Below are positions 62,430 to 64,000 of a stretch of 64,000 nt of DNA, in pieces. Origin of the DNA: Lacrimispora celerecrescens (GTDB lineage Bacteria > Bacillota > Clostridia > Lachnospirales > Lachnospiraceae). The notes beneath the pieces are model-generated. The model was not told the DNA's origin, did no database searches, and was given only the letters and a program-made list of their open reading frames with translations. The stretch covers positions 209,450-273,449 of the forward strand of contig NZ_JPME01000008.1 in the NCBI RefSeq assembly GCF_000732605.1, given 5' to 3'. The translations under genes were made by a program, and so were the position numbers. Every line of letters begins with the position of its first letter. The stretch's first letter is position 1.

Positions 62430-63707
62430 ATGGGGCATCTTTTAAGTCATTTCAATGACACAACAATTATTCTTTTATCTTTATCAGTAATATTGCTGGC
62501 TGGATTTCTGCTTACACGTATTACAAAGCTGGCAAAACTGCCTAATGTAACTGGTTATATTGTGGCCGGAGTTGTGATAGGGCCATATGTATTGAACTTG
62601 ATTCCACATGAAATGGTTGAACAAATGGGGTTTATCAGTGACATTGCTTTAGCCTTTATCGCATTTGGTGTTGGGCGCTTTTTTAAAAAAGAGGCTTTTA
62701 AAGAAACTGGATTTGGAGTTATCGTGATTACTTTATTGGAATCTTTATTGGCCGGACTATTCGTATCGTTATCCATGCACTACATATTCCATTTAAGCTG
62801 GAGCTTTTGCCTGCTCTTGGGAGCGATTGCAACGGCAACAGCCCCGGCAAGCACTATGATTACAATCCGGCAATACCATGCACGTGGGAATTTTGTAAAT
62901 ATCTTATTACAGGTAGCTGCACTCGATGACGCAGTGTGTCTTATCGCATTCAGCATAGCCTCTGCCTTTGTCAATGCGGAAGCTGGAGCAGGGGTTTATG
63001 CTTCTGAAATCATATCGCCCATAATTTATAATATTGGTGCATTGGTAATCGGTTTTATAAGTGGAGTTTTATTAAGCAGGCTGATGACTCCTGGACGGAG
63101 TGAGGATAACAGGCTGATATTAACAATTTCACTTCTTCTTGGAATTGCAGGCCTATGCGCCTCGGTAGATATTTCACCTTTACTTTCCTGTATGCTTTTT
63201 GGCACAACTTATATCAATATGACAAAAGACAAAGAATTATATAGGCAGGTGGAAAGGTTTACTCCGCCTATTTTGTCAATGTTCTTTGTTGTATCAGGAA
63301 TGAGTTTGAATATTCGCTCGTTTGGAACTCTGGGGATCATTGGAGCTACCTATTTTGTAATACGGATCGTGGGAAAATACCTTGGTGCTTTTTGGGGTTG
63401 TATGATAGCTAAAACAACAGTAGCAGTACGAAATTATTTAGGGTTGGCACTGATCCCACAGGCCGGTGTTGCCATTGGCCTTGCTTTTATGGGTAAAAGA
63501 GCTTAGCCCGATAGTATGGGGACCATGTTGCTTACGATAATATTATCCTCTTCGGTCTTGTATGAGTTAATTGGACCAGTGTGCGCTAAAATCGCTCTCA
63601 TTCATTCTGGATCGATAAAAAAAGATAAAGTTGAAACTTATAACAATAAAAATGAGCCAGCAACCGATAGAACGCAAGAGGGGCAAAATGTTATAAACTG
63701 GAGGTGA
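62430..63707 (+). pseudogene. CPA2-type cation:proton antiporter, interrupted by an in-frame amber codon
   Basis: Codons run in one frame for 425 aa, but TAG stands at 63504-63506. The part before (358 aa) has about ten to eleven membrane helices: VTGYIVAGVVIGPYVLNLIP, LGAIATATAPASTMITIRQY, ALDDAVCLIAFSIASAF and ALIPQAGVAIGLAFMGKRA. After the stop the same frame continues PDSMGTMLLTIILSSSVLYE, the last helix of the family. A TTG (Leu) codon in place of TAG would restore RALPDSMGTML. Ribosome site AGAGGAGG. The truncated form lacks one helix; whether it works is unknown. The TnpB element begins right at the end of the frame. Confidence 0.8.
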
Positions 63708-63723
63708 CATACTCCCACCACTT

Positions 63724-63844
63724 AGCACCACATTTGGGATCAACCAAATGCTTATGCTAGAAGTGAGGGCTTCTTGCTCAAGTAACCTAACGGTTACAGT
63801 ATCAACAAGCTATCCCCGTGTGCCCCACGGTTTCTCTTAGCTGT
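63724..63844 (-). ncRNA. possible TnpB omegaRNA (reRNA) scaffold region
   Basis: TnpB nucleases use a guide RNA made from the 3' end of their own gene and the right end of the element. Here the region after the tnpB stop is conserved-looking and can fold: AGCA...CATTTGG-TTGATC-CCAAATG...TGCT (63724-63758) and AGAAG...CTTCT (63759-63774). The guide would be the host sequence just beyond about 63705. Based on element type; the RNA boundaries are guesses. Confidence 0.4.
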
Positions 63845-64000
63845 TTATGCCAATACTAATATTCCTTGTTTCTTGATATTGCGTGCAGCATTTACATCTC
63901 TGTCACATATGAAACCGCATTCACATTGATACATGCGTTCCGACAGAGACAATTCTTCTTTTACTTTTCCACAGCAAGAACAGGTTTTACTGCTCGGATA
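63845..64000 (-). CDS. tnpB: TnpB RNA-guided nuclease, C-terminal fragment (partial)
   Basis: 51 C-terminal residues; the gene continues beyond the right edge. The zinc-finger of TnpB/OrfB is clear: KTCSCCGKVKEELSLSERMY followed by CECGF, then the last RuvC motif CDRDVNAARNI with its catalytic Asp, and the short tail KKQGILVLA. Stop TAA at 63845-63847. It is the nuclease that cuts DNA at donor sites in these transposons. Confidence 0.85.
   Translation of the reverse strand, partial: YPSSKTCSCCGKVKEELSLSERMYQCECGFICDRDVNAARNIKKQGILVLA

Larger units (their letters stand above)
63708..64000 (-). mobile_element. IS200/IS605-type (IS1341-like) element, right end, partial
   Basis: The window ends inside this element. 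It holds the last 51 codons of tnpB and about 137 bases of structured right end running to near 63704-63708, directly against the antiporter frame. The right end carries hairpin-forming sequence (63724-63758 and 63759-63774). No tnpA is visible in the window. Confidence 0.75.

Noticed and set aside
1..64000. CRISPR arrays, tRNA, rRNA or riboswitches
   Set aside because: No spaced direct repeats, cloverleaf-like segments or familiar aptamer cores were seen on reading both strands; a covariance-model search would be needed to exclude small RNAs.

Overview
The window looks like a chromosomal piece of a low-to-medium GC, Gram-positive anaerobe of the Lachnospiraceae/Clostridium type (for example Lacrimispora or Enterocloster relatives). 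This is inferred from strong AGGAGG ribosome sites, sigmaA promoters, many lipoprotein sugar-binding proteins, LacI/ROK regulators, YaaH-like LysM/GH18 and BFD-type proteins, and a dus-greA-lysS order. It is mostly an accessory carbohydrate-uptake region. No rRNA, tRNA or CRISPR array was seen.

Layout, mostly minus strand. (1) 1-4701: a LacI regulator, two LplB/LplC-type permeases, a DUF3502-type binding protein and the start of a GH38-like alpha-mannosidase. (2) 5000-14893: a six-hairpin glycosidase, GH65 phosphorylase-type enzyme, LacI regulator, complete sugar ABC importer and short GH31 enzyme, with promoter, candidate operator and terminator. (3) 14957-24891: a sugar ABC importer, enolase-superfamily dehydratase, mannonate-dehydratase-like protein, VOC protein, GH1 beta-glucosidase and Gfo/Idh dehydrogenase, divergent from a LacI regulator with two matching operator-like sites. 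(4) 24977-37833: a 14-gene cluster combining homologues of E. coli ydjX/ydjZ and ynjB-ynjE with a fused TIGR04282/TIGR04283 glycosyltransferase, a kinase-like protein, two secreted rhodaneses, Fe-S and C_GCAxxG proteins and a nucleoside hydrolase. This is the best candidate for an undescribed system. (5) 37923-41766: a BFD ferredoxin-like protein, LysM-GH18 protein, PAS-LuxR regulator and nitroreductase. (6) 42063-51009: an amino-sugar operon (importer, DUF4127, AGE epimerase, NagB, NagA, ROK) behind a consensus promoter. (7) 51097-56495: methyltransferase, HD protein and the housekeeping lysS, greA, dusB group. (8) 56500-60878: LacI regulator divergent from uxaA-uxaB. (9) 60944-64000: LysR regulator, an orphan membrane protein, an antiporter cut by an amber codon, and the 3' end of a TnpB element.

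Five genes carry apparent single-base frameshifts, three in A/T homopolymers and one in lysS, which is normally essential. The simplest reading is base-call or assembly error, so these genes are annotated as continuous reading frames with the break noted. The positions should be resequenced before any is called a pseudogene.
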